From assembly GCA_003415625.1 (NCBI GenBank), contig PYIU01000007.1, forward strand, positions 1,612,001 to 1,676,000: 64,000 nt of DNA. Reading direction: 5' to 3'. A model generated the notes under the pieces. It was not told where the DNA came from. It searched no databases and was given only the letters and a program-made list of their open reading frames with translations. This document shows, piece by piece, positions 1 to 8,892 of the stretch. The number at the start of each line of letters is the position of its first letter. Within the stretch, counting starts at the first letter, position 1. Source of the stretch: Aquanectria penicillioides. Taxonomy: Eukaryota > Ascomycota > Sordariomycetes > Hypocreales > Nectriaceae. Both the position numbers and the translations under genes were made by a program.

Positions 1-1896
1 TGGACCAGTCTGGCCTCAGCAGTCATAGCTTCCCACTCTCCCAGAGAGGGGGAAAGCAATTGAGGGCCTCAGACCGTAGGCTCGTAGAGGAAGAGAGGAT
101 CAGATGAGGTGGAGAGATTGGCAAGAATGCGGGCGCGATCGCAGCACGGCCAGTCGCGAGAAGCCGCTGGTTCCATCCAGACGCCGGGAAGCGCAAATCG
201 GAAAACGGAAAGCGGGCGGGCGAATCTGTGGGACGTCGGTGGCGGGTGGGTAGTGCGCTGCGCTGTGGACGGTAGGCGGTGGGCGGCTTTTCGACTGTGG
301 CTCGGGCGCTCGGGCGTCCGGCAGGACGGCGGCGGCGTCGAACGGCAGCAGCTACAGCACGAGTTCGTATGCGCTCTCTAGTTCGGTGGGGAGAGTGAAG
401 GGAGGGTGAGGGACAAGTTGGGTGGGAGCGGAGGGTTGCGAGAGGGTTTGCTTTTGAAGCTGGAGCTTTTGAGTCAGGAGGGCGGGGGCGGGAATGGGAA
501 GGCACGAGGGGGCGTCGTCCGAGGGCATGCTATCCCGTGTGCCGTCACTGTTACTGAATTGGGCAGAATCTGAGGCTAGTAAGTGTAGGAAGGGACGGAA
601 CTCGTCGAGGAGTGCATGTTGGAGGACAGTGGGGGAGGGGGGTGCTTGCCGTGTGTGATGCCGTTCCGGAACCCTGCCGATGGACGCTATCTTTGCCCGC
701 CAAGATTGCCGTTGCTAGGTGCCTTTTTAGGGGACCAGCCGCTAAAACATCCCCTGTAGGATGAGCCGGTTTTCAGTGTCCGGGTTTGTGCAGAATGGAG
801 GCACATGGCCTCGCTTCCAAGTAGCTGTACAAGCCTGATATTGGATGCATCCATCTTGCCTCGTCCATTCACATGCTTTCTTTTACAAATATCAGCCCAT
901 TTACCTGTACCCGTGGTTTCAGCTCTACATCTTCTTGTAAGTCGCCCATGTCTCTCTTACACCCAACGTTGTGGTTCACGCTTGGGCCAACATCGAGCCA
1001 TCTCATTTTCGATGCCGAGATTGACATGCGGCCTCACTGCACCCCAGAAGAGTCCCGAGATAGATCTCTCATCTTATCCGACGCGCCCGATCCTCCCAAC
1101 AATCACCCGGTTCGGCCGACACACACAAAATCCAAAATCCACGACTACAACTACAACCACAATCACAACTCCATCTGACCATCTACTGTTTACGCCAGGA
1201 CACCATCACCTCACACCCAGATCGCTGTGCGGACTTTCATGTCCGGTACCTTCGTCGCCCAATGGCGGCCTCGGCATGGCCCTTCCCCACCCTTCACGTC
1301 CTGACTCCGCCCGCAGAAGCGGCTGCCGCTTGGTTAGCCGCGTTTACCCCGAGCCCATGATGACATCTCAGCCCTGGCCGGGCCATATACAACCCCAGCC
1401 TCCCAGGAGCAGCAATTGATCTACCTTTCGCTCAGTTTCCGTGACATGCAATATGCATCCCCACTGCGTCGCCCTCAGTCAGAAAATCCAGCGGTGCGCC
1501 GGTGACGTGCTGCCTGCGACGAGGGCCTCGCTGCGCAGCCACCACTTCGCTTACATATAATCCTACCTTGGAGAGAGATTGTCACCCGCATATGCACCCC
1601 GTATCCCTTGGAGCACCGTGCCCTTAGATTGCATTTTATAGAACCTACGCGCTACCATACTGTACGTTTTCTACTTGGGGGGAAACGTCATCCTTCCTCG
1701 AAAGCGAGGATTAACGGGGTGACGAAACGCGCCATCGTAGACCTGGTAGAGCCTCACTTGCTGTGACATGACCTGCTCTGGCAGGGCTCGGGCTTGCCTC
1801 TGGATGGTCAGCCCCCGGCGAGCCCAGCGAGTGCTCGAAACCCAACAACCCTAGACCCTCTCTTCATGAATTCATATACAACCTTGCCCAAGATTT
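1..1896. other. Left-edge intergenic sequence, no gene seen
   Basis: No reading frame here has a recognisable domain or a believable exon-intron structure. The longest frames are arginine/proline/serine-rich translations of GC-rich DNA and look like chance frames. The C/T-rich and poly-purine character of about 1-500 would fit the leader or promoter of a gene lying to the left of the window, but this is inference only. A short run of ACAACTACAACCACAATCACAA-like low complexity lies near 1140-1175. Confidence 0.5.
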
Positions 1897-3047
1897 TCAA
1901 GATCCAGATGCCGCTGCCTCTATGCTCTCGGCGGGGTCTGCTTCGGGAATTTCGGCGGAAGCGACAGGCGCTTGGTCATGCACTGAAGCAAGTCGCTCCT
2001 CTTCCTTTTGTTCTCGCAGGTGTTCCGTCTCCTTCCTGAGCTTCTCCAGGTTCCATAGATCATCGTCGTCGTCCTCATCGTCGTCGTCCTCATCATCGGA
2101 GTCATCCTCGTCCTTCCACTTGCCGCTTTCAAAGAGGGCACGACCAGTGTTTTCCTTGGCCTTGCGGGCCTGTTCCTCGGCGGCCTTCTTATCGAGGCGC
2201 TCCTTCTTCCACTTGGCGAACGTCTCCGGGGTTACGGGGGTCAAAGTACCAGTCAACTTGTGGCGTTCTGACTCCAGGAAATCCTCCAGGGTGAGCGTCT
2301 TAAGAGGAGACTTGTCCATCAAGGCCTTCTCAGCTGCTCGCTGCTCCTTGGTCTTCAGAACGAATCTGTGGATCGCTGTTAGCAATTTTCTAAACTTGAA
2401 ATATTCTATTGGGAACGCATACCCAGGTGGCAAGGCATGTTTATACATGCACTTGTCTCCTCCATTGGGACAAATCCAGAACCAGCCGTATTTGCCGTCC
2501 TCGATGGCCTCGATAAAGTACTTGCAAACCTTGTCCGTAGTGGTTCGCTGGTTGCCCTTCTTAGACAAGACGACCTTTCGCAGCTTCTCTTCATCCCAGT
2601 CTGCCGATGTCTCAACCTTCTTTGTCTCCTCCTCGTCTTGTCTCGAATCGGAATAAAGGTTCTTCTTCTCGGTCTTACGCTCGACAGCCATGTCGTGCGC
2701 GAACTTGCACTTCTTACCCTTCTCACAGTTGCCTTTCTTGAAGAAGATGCATACCACCGTCTTAGGATCGACTCCAAACGGAACCTTCTGGATTTGGGCG
2801 GGCTTGTTCAGCAGCGCCTCTGTCTCTCTCTTGGCGTCTTCTGCGGCCTTCTTCTCTCGCTCACGAGCAGCCTTCTCGGCAGCCTTGCGCTTCTCATCGG
2901 CACTACCACTGTTCTGCAGGTTTGCCGCCATCCGGGCAATCTGCTTTTGGGCAGCACCACCCTTTTTGTTCTTCATACCGAAGGTTCGGTCGTCGACCGA
3001 CTTGGCCGCCTTCTTGGGGCATTGCCCTTGTCTTTTTTGGGAGGCAT
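1897..3047 (-). CDS. TMA46: Tma46-like CCCH zinc-finger ribosome-associated protein (DFRP family), apparent frame break near the start
   Basis: Coding exons are complement(2423..3047) and complement(1897..2365); about 364 aa once the frame break is allowed for. The protein opens with MPPKKDKG, a basic segment and an alanine/lysine-rich coiled coil. A first CCCH finger follows (CIFFKKGNC...CKFAH, C-x7-C-x5-C-x3-H), then a second (VCKYF...CPNGGDKCMYKH), then the DFRP-type region (LTLEDFLESERHKL, FAKWKKERLDKKAAEEQ) and an acidic tail. In yeast Tma46 binds the DRG-family GTPase Rbg1 on translating ribosomes; that role is taken from the family. The 57-bp intron 2366..2422 (GTATGC, branch GCTAAC, CACAG) has no stop and a length divisible by three, so it is easily mistaken for coding sequence. 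The ATG at 3047 is out of frame with the rest: one extra C in the run at 3016..3019 would join them as ...NAPKKAAKS. The gene is divergent from OST4. Confidence 0.9.
2366..2422 (-). other. TMA46 intron, 57 bp, in frame and stop-free
   Basis: The donor is GTATGC, the branch site GCTAAC lies 15-20 bases before the acceptor, and the acceptor is CACAG. Splicing joins ...KHALPPG to FVLKTKEQR, which is the uninterrupted order expected in this family. Read through, it adds 19 residues without a stop. Confidence 0.88.
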
Positions 3048-3755
3048 GGCGGGCGAGCGGTGGCGGGGTAATCGAGGGGTCGGAACGCAATCGGTGACAA
3101 GTTGAGGCCTGGCGTAGGCTCGAATGGGTTTCTGGGTTTCGAATCTCCCTGTTTCCAAGTTGAACAAGGCCAAATATGTCGCCAACTGAGGGCAAATCTC
3201 GAAGTGCGGATTTACTGGTTGGTGGGCTGCCTTGGTGTGGCGGATGAAGTCACAGAAGGAGTCACGTGCATGCACCGGCCAGACTTTTTCTTCCGTTTGG
3301 TGGGGTTGTGTGGTTGTGGTTGTGTGGTTGAGTGGTTGTCTCAAGTTGGCCATGGCTTGTGCTGGGCAGCCATGATAAGGTACGTACCGCTGGGTCGTCA
3401 GTTGCAGCGGCGACCCACGAGCTTTCACCGTGCCACGAGCCCTGCAGTGTGAGTGGCCGAGACAGCCCAAAGCTCCAACTGGCCAGTTCAGGGACAGCTC
3501 TTCGTCGTCATCGTCCACGTTGAAGTATCGTCGCGTCCTAGGTATCTGCAACACCATCCGCTATCGCATCATCTCGAGCCATCCCCTTCCTACGTCCGAA
3601 TTCTTCCACAAGGCTAGTGAGTTGAGCCAAAGCTGCGATCGCCGCCATTTTTCGTGCCAACCCAATCGCTAACCCATTGAATTGCAGCGCCGCTGTCGAA
3701 ACCTGGCCAGTCCATATTCTGCCCATACCCCTGATCTCTCGATTTCCTCGCAAAA
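3048..3755. promoter_or_regulatory. Divergent promoter/leader region between TMA46 and OST4
   Basis: About 700 bp separate the two start codons. A palindromic CACGTG E-box (3263..3268, context GTCACGTGCA) lies near the TMA46 side; such sites bind bHLH factors of the Cbf1 type in fungi, but use here is not shown. The OST4 leader carries a probable 5'-UTR intron at 3617..3687 (GTGAGT, branch CGCTAACC, TTGCAG). Confidence 0.55.
3617..3687 (+). other. Probable 5'-UTR intron of OST4
   Basis: The consensus GTGAGT donor, the GCTAAC branch and the TTGCAG acceptor are spaced like the coding introns of this window. It ends 68 bases upstream of the OST4 ATG. No RNA evidence is available. Confidence 0.6.
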
Positions 3756-3914
3756 ATGATCTCCGACGCCGATCTGTACCGTCTAGCAATCTTCCTGGGC
3801 TCTACGTCCATGGTTCTCATTGTCTTGTACCATTTCCTTGAGGTCAACGCTGCCGGATCCAGCGAAGTGGAAGCCGTCAAGGGAGCCTCCCCTAAGAAGC
3901 AAGCTGCAAACTAG
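3756..3914 (+). CDS. OST4: Ost4-like subunit of the oligosaccharyltransferase complex (52 aa)
   Basis: A 52-residue protein starting MISDADLYRLAIFLGS and continuing with a single membrane helix (about residues 9-30, through SMVLIVLYHFLEV) and a short hydrophilic lysine-containing tail. The MISD...L..LAI start and one short transmembrane segment are the hallmark of Ost4, the mini-subunit that bridges Stt3 with Ost3/Ost6 in the ER oligosaccharyltransferase. The complex transfers the dolichol-linked glycan to asparagine in nascent proteins. The tail is longer than the 36-residue yeast protein, as is usual in filamentous fungi. It is easily missed because of its size. The ATG at 3756 has a good context (CAAAAATG) after a probable leader intron. 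Confidence 0.93.
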   Translation: MISDADLYRLAIFLGSTSMVLIVLYHFLEVNAAGSSEVEAVKGASPKKQAAN

Positions 3915-5105
3915 ACGTTGCGTATCAAAATATTTCACGACGCCGTGCCATTTCTTCTTTACAATTTGGAACTGTACATTATCAACGCCGAACCTAAGTC
4001 GCGTCAAAGGAGGAAACTTGGATCGACAGAGGCGGCGCAAAACCTCAACATTGGAGGACACTGGAGATGAATGAACCCGCCTAGCCAGCGTGGATCAGTT
4101 GCGACTGGGCCAGGGGCGCATGGAGATCGCACAAGACTAAGAAATCGAGGTCACCAAATGACTCGAAGAGACATCAGGGGATGGAACTTGTTCGCCATCA
4201 TCAAGTTCAAGGGTGGTTCTGGGTCGAGCAACGTAAGGGACACAACCCAACCTTTTAGAAGCCTTTTTTGTAGCCAATGAAATACCAAGAGATACCTATC
4301 GGCTGCCCCCAAACGCAGTAATCCTGTCACCTCCCGTAAGTCAAGGATGAGGGCGCGATTATTGAGCTATCTTTCTTTCACATCCCTTGGGCATATCCCT
4401 TGGTCCAAACCGGGATGAGCGCGCAGGACTGACGAAGCCGCCAATCCGTTGGAATTCTGACAGGTTGCCTCAGTTGGCTGGCGCTACAGCATGCAGCTTG
4501 GCTGGGGCTGTGGCAAAAGCGTGGCTCAGCTGGTTCTCAATGCAGACTAGTGTCTGAAGGAAGCTCCATGGTCCAACCAACCCTTGTGGCTCACCCTTCG
4601 CGCGCCAACGCTTTGGGCAGACAGGAGGAAGGAGCCGGAGGCAGCGCCCACCCCGTGTTTTTCTGCGCATCTGCCTGCGCGTGTTCCCATCCCTCCCTCC
4701 CTCTCTCTTCTTCCTCTTCTTCTTCTCTTCCCATTCTTCATCAACCAACTTGAAGTCTCACGCCCACAAGCAACCCCAGCCCCGTCTCTTCCTTCTTAAG
4801 TGTCGCGCCAGAGTTTTCTAACGCGTCCTTTTTGTTTTAATCTTTACCCTGCGTACTCATCCTCGCAGTTCCGGAGCCGCCGCCCGTTCGCGACCACTCC
4901 CTTCCCTTCAACCTCCCAACTTTGCGACTCTTCGAGTCTTATCTCGGCTTCCTCTCGCGCCCTCTTTCGAGCATACTCTGAAAGACCAAACGGCTTGATC
5001 GATAGCTTTTGCTGATCCGACGCCTTGATAAGCTAGACCAGCATCCACCAAAAAGTCGTCAGACATCCATTCCCACCCGACCTTCAAATTTAATCAAACA
5101 CCACA
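3915..5105. other. Intergenic: OST4 3' region and YRA1 promoter/leader
   Basis: No coding exon is seen. From about 4670 the sequence becomes strongly C/T-rich (tcttcctcttcttcttctc around 4710), as in core promoters and leaders of highly expressed fungal genes. The A-rich stretch just before 5106 gives a good start context for YRA1. Confidence 0.55.
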
Positions 5106-6916
5106 ATGTCTGGCAAGCTCGACCAAGCCCTTGACGACATCACCTCGGCCCAGCGCCGCAGCGCTCGCCGTCGCAGCGCCCCCCGCCGCTCTACTGGACG
5201 TCCCACCCCCACTGCCCCTGTTGGTGGCATCCAGAAAAACACCAAGCCTGTCCGAGGCGCCGGCGCAAAGCCCGCCCCCGCCAAGGCTACCCCTGCCAAC
5301 AAAGATAGCAAGATCATTGTGAGCAATCTGGTATGTGTACTCTTGCCTCGAATGTCATGATCAATTGCTAACTCAGCCCAGCCTAAGGATGTCTCGGAGC
5401 AGCAGATTAAGGTATGTCTCCGTTGTGGCGCTTGATGCCCTCGGACTTTGTTCGACCTGTTCTTTCTCGCCGTACACCTTCTTTGCCATTCGACGTCGCA
5501 TCGTCGGAAATAGTCCGTCGACTACGTACGCTGGTTTGGGAGCTACCGCAAGGCCAGTTCTCCTTCGTTGACAAAGCTGTGCCTGGAAAACGGCACTTGT
5601 CCTCGGAAGTTGAGATTTCCCCTCGTCGCGCAATGATTTCGTGGATAATGCCTGGTCAGCTTTTCTACATAATAGCGCCGACAGAATAGGGATATGGCTT
5701 CATAAGACGATATGCACAAAACCACCAGCATAGGCAAGCGACTTTCCATCGGGTGAAACCGATCTTGGAATCCAACGCCTACTCGGCGAGCACAGCAGTG
5801 AGCACATGCAGCAAAGTACCACCTGGATGTAGGAAGTGGCATCCATCTTTTAGTCCTAATATCAATCTCCTGGTTGAGATGTACGATTATCACTGCCCTG
5901 GCGGGAGGGTTATCGAGGGTTTGCATTTGCGAAAAGGGATGTGGGCTGGGATCCCCTTGCATGTGGGTTGTGCTTTTGAAACCATCGCGTTTTGATGGCT
6001 CTTCTCGAGGCTCTGGCTCTTTGGCCAGGTCTTTTGTCACCTTCTTGGTGGTCTTTATCATATGCTCACTGCTCTGCTTGCTGGCAAACTTTCGCTACAA
6101 CCGTCCATACCCTGGCGACGTAAAACTCTCCCGGAACTGGATTGACCGATGCCCGAAGACAGAATGACGGAATTGCGGTTACTTGCCAACTACACGCTTA
6201 CGGATGACTAACGCTGTTTTCCCCCGATAGGAGTATTTCGTTCAGTCCGTTGGTCCCATCAAGCGAGTCGATATCTCGTACGGCCCCAACTCTCAGAGCC
6301 GTGGTATCGCCAACGTGACCTTCCAGCGAGCGGATGGCGCCAGCAAGGCCTTCCAGAAGCTCAACGGTCTCCTGGTTGACAACAGACCTATCAAGGTACA
6401 CCCAGGAGCTCAAAGTGCGAAAATGTTTGCCTGGATCTAACGCCAAACTAGATCGAAATCGTTGTCGGTGCCGCCCAGGCCGACAAGGTCATTCCTGCTG
6501 TGAAGACCCTCGCTGAGCGGACTACGTAGGTGTTTCCAAAGTTCTTTCCCGCAAATCAATGTATCTAACAGCTTGACAGTCAGCCCAAGGCCCAGCCTAA
6601 GTCCGCCGCTGCGGACAAGCACAACGCCAACGCTGCCAAGGGTGGCCCCGCCGCTGCCAAGGGTGCCGCCAACAAGCGGCGCCGTGGTCGCAACAACCGC
6701 CCTGCCAAGAAGACAGCTGAGGAGCTCGACTCCGAGATGGCTGACTACTTCGACTCGGCAGCGGGCAACGCTGCTGCTGGCAACAACGAAAACTCCAATG
6801 CTGTGGCCCCTGTGGCTCCCGCCGCTGGCGACGCCTCCATGGATGATGAGCCTTTGGTACGTTGATATATCTGATACGACCTTTCTATAAGCCAATCTTA
6901 ACCCAATTTCTAGTAA
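5106..6916 (+). CDS. YRA1: Yra1/ALY-family mRNA export adaptor (REF, RRM protein)
   Basis: Coding exons are join(5106..5330,5382..5411,6231..6395,6452..6525,6580..6856,6914..6916), 257 aa. The N-terminus has a REF N-box (KLDQALDDITSAQRR), then an Arg/Ala/Pro-rich basic region. The RRM (about residues 68-145) has RNP2 KIIVSNLP and RNP1-like SRGIANVTF. An Ala/Lys/Arg-rich linker follows, then the C-terminal box AEELDSEMADYF typical of the FoP/Yra1 C-terminus. Family role: nuclear RNA-annealing adaptor that couples Sub2/TREX to the Mex67 export receptor. Introns are 51, 819, 56, 54 and 57 bp. All have CTAAC-type branch sites; the second is about ten times longer than is normal here. The last exon contributes only the TAA stop. 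Expression is likely constitutive, with possible autoregulation by the long intron as known for yeast YRA1 (inference). Confidence 0.93.
5412..6230 (+). other. Unusually long YRA1 intron (819 bp) inside the RRM
   Basis: The donor is GTATGT at 5412 and the acceptor CCCCCGATAG ends at 6230, with a canonical ATGACTAACG branch site just before it. The flanking exons encode ...VSEQQIK and EYFVQSVGPIKRV, which read on without a gap. No recognisable ORF or small RNA is seen inside. Its length is remarkable when the other introns of the gene are 51-57 bp. Confidence 0.85.
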
Positions 6917-7835
6917 GAGGTGACGAGGAAGGACAGAAATGATTAGGAGTTGAGAAATTAATAATAAATACCCCCCCAAAAAAAATCGTTTTGTGGCGGC
7001 GTTGTGGAAGAGAGACGCGCGCTGGTTCTATCACTGGTTGCTGCATCAGAATGGTTTTCAACCTTCCCTGCAAGAGAGAGAAAGAAAGAAAGAAGAGACT
7101 TATTTGACGTCTGGTTTCACGGGGCAGCTGGTTTTGCGTTTGTTTGCAACTTTGATGTCCTTTTCTCTGCTCCCTTTCTGCTTCTATCTGCGGCCTGCCT
7201 TGGCCCTAACTTCCCTGCTTGTTTGTTGGCAGTCAACCGCCCATCAGATTGTGTGAGGGCGGGTTGATGCCAGGGCAAAACACTGTAATATAGATGGAAT
7301 ATTAAGATTCCACACAAAACCCTCACTTCCCTCGTGATTGTTGATTCATGAGTCCCTGGCATGACTTGATCATTAGTGTTTATCGCCAGATGATACGGTC
7401 GGTTTGTTGCGCTGAACATTGCTCTCAAGATAAATAAGCCGGGGTACTTCGAGGCGCCAACGTAAGCACATCCACAAAGTCCCAGCAAGAATATCATTAG
7501 AAAATAATGCAAGTCACAAGACACCGACTAGTGCACATCTCAAGTTAGGAAGACTCTAGGCAAGGAGGGTGCAGTAAAACGTCTATCTTTCATCAAGCTA
7601 GGCAGTCAACTTGGCTATCACCCAGAATGTGGCAAAAGAGCAAGGATTCCTGAGAGGTCATATCTTTTACGTGTTATCATGTAGTTTTCCTATTTTCCAC
7701 AACACAATGTGAGGGGTAATCACATTGAGAGAGAAAGAATATCATAATCCAACGGCGTAACGCCCAGCCACATTTACCCGGTTTCCGGTAATACAGCACC
7801 AACGGCCCTGGAAGTTCCAATTCGTATCAAATCAA
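6917..7835. other. Intergenic between convergent YRA1 and p23 genes
   Basis: This stretch holds the 3' UTRs of both neighbours. It contains an A-rich run near 6960-6985 and an AAAGAAAG purine tract around 7078-7095. No coding exon or structured RNA was recognised. Confidence 0.5.
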
Positions 7836-8892
7836 TTAAGCCTTCTTCTCAGCTTCGGGAGCCTTGGCGGCGCCCTCGTCCTCGCCCTCCAGCGGGGGCA
7901 TATCCTCATCATCGTCATCATCCTCCTCCTCATCCTCCTCCCCTCCCATACCGGCCATGGCGTTCATGTCGAGGCCGCCAGCACCGCCGAGCTTGGAGAA
8001 ATCGATGCCACCGAAGTCGCCACCGTCCATGCCGGGCATACCACCTAAATCATGCGATATTAGTTTGTATTTCTTCGGTTAAATTGTGCCTGGTCCTTCA
8101 GATGTCGCTCGCGCAAGCAAATTGGGAGATGGGAGGTGAGGCGCAAGCTCATCTGGTGGAGGGAAGCGTCAGGATTTACTCACCCATTCCGCCGAACTGA
8201 GAGAAGTCCTCCTCGGCAGCCTCGTTTTGCTCATCCTCGTCAACCCACTTGTCAAAGTCGGTCTTGAGGAAGTGGACACGCTTGGAGTCCTTGAGCAATC
8301 GAGGCCAGTACTCCTCCTTGAGCTCCTTCTTCTGCAGTCTCATCTCGACATTCTTGCCGGTGTGGTTGATCTTGCTGTGCTCAGGGTCGATCTCAGCATA
8401 GAAGTCGAGGACGACGTGGAAGGTCTTCTTGAGGCTGGCGGAAGTGCCAGTGAAGGAGAGGCTAGTGGGCTTGAGGTCGAGCTTAATGTTGTCCTTGGCG
8501 ACATCGGGAGCAGTGATGGTCAGGTAGATGAAGTTCTTCTCAGCATCGGCGAGGGAAGAGCGCTGAGCCCAGAGAACTAGAGATTGGAGTGTCGGGTTAG
8601 CGCTTTGAGGACTGGAATAGTGGGAGTTTCAAATTTGAGGTCTCTTGGGAGGTGGGGGCTTGGATAGTGCTCCAATTGTTTACGGGGGAGGGGAACAGAA
8701 GAGTGTTTGGGGGTTTGAGGGGCGATGGCTGATGGCGGCGTTGCAAGCCAAATAGACAATGAGGCAGCCAACAAGGCAGAGAGAGAGGGAGCTTTAGGAG
8801 GGGAGGGGAGGGGAGGGGCAGAGGGTGATGGAAACGAAACGGGACGCCGAAGATAAACTAAACATACCTTCGGGAACAGAAGTTTCAGCCAT
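7836..8892 (-). CDS. SBA1: p23/Sba1/Wos2-like Hsp90 co-chaperone
   Basis: Coding exons are complement(8868..8892), complement(8184..8576) and complement(7836..8044), 208 aa. After MAETSVPEV the CS domain begins at about residue 9 (LWAQRSS...KNFIYLTITAPDV, LDLKPTSLSFTG) and ends near residue 120. The p23 signature WPRLLKD follows, with VHFLKTDFDKWVDEDE. A Gly/Met-rich tail (FSQFGGMGGMPGMDGG, MNAMAGMGG) leads to a very acidic end (EEDEEEDDDDDEDMPP). In the family the CS domain binds the ATP-closed Hsp90 dimer and stabilises client complexes in cytosol and nucleus; the tail has intrinsic chaperone activity. The first intron (8577..8867) is 291 bp and splits codon 9; the second (8045..8183) is 139 bp with an ACTAAT branch. 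Exon 1 codes for only eight full residues and would be missed by a simple ORF scan. Confidence 0.93.

Noticed and set aside
1922..2656. 244-codon frame opposite TMA46
   Set aside because: Serine-rich mirror of the acidic and zinc-finger coding sequence of the real gene on the other strand.
5543..6061. 172-codon minus-strand frame within the long YRA1 intron
   Set aside because: Considered as a nested gene; no motif, no start context, no splice signals, so treated as chance.
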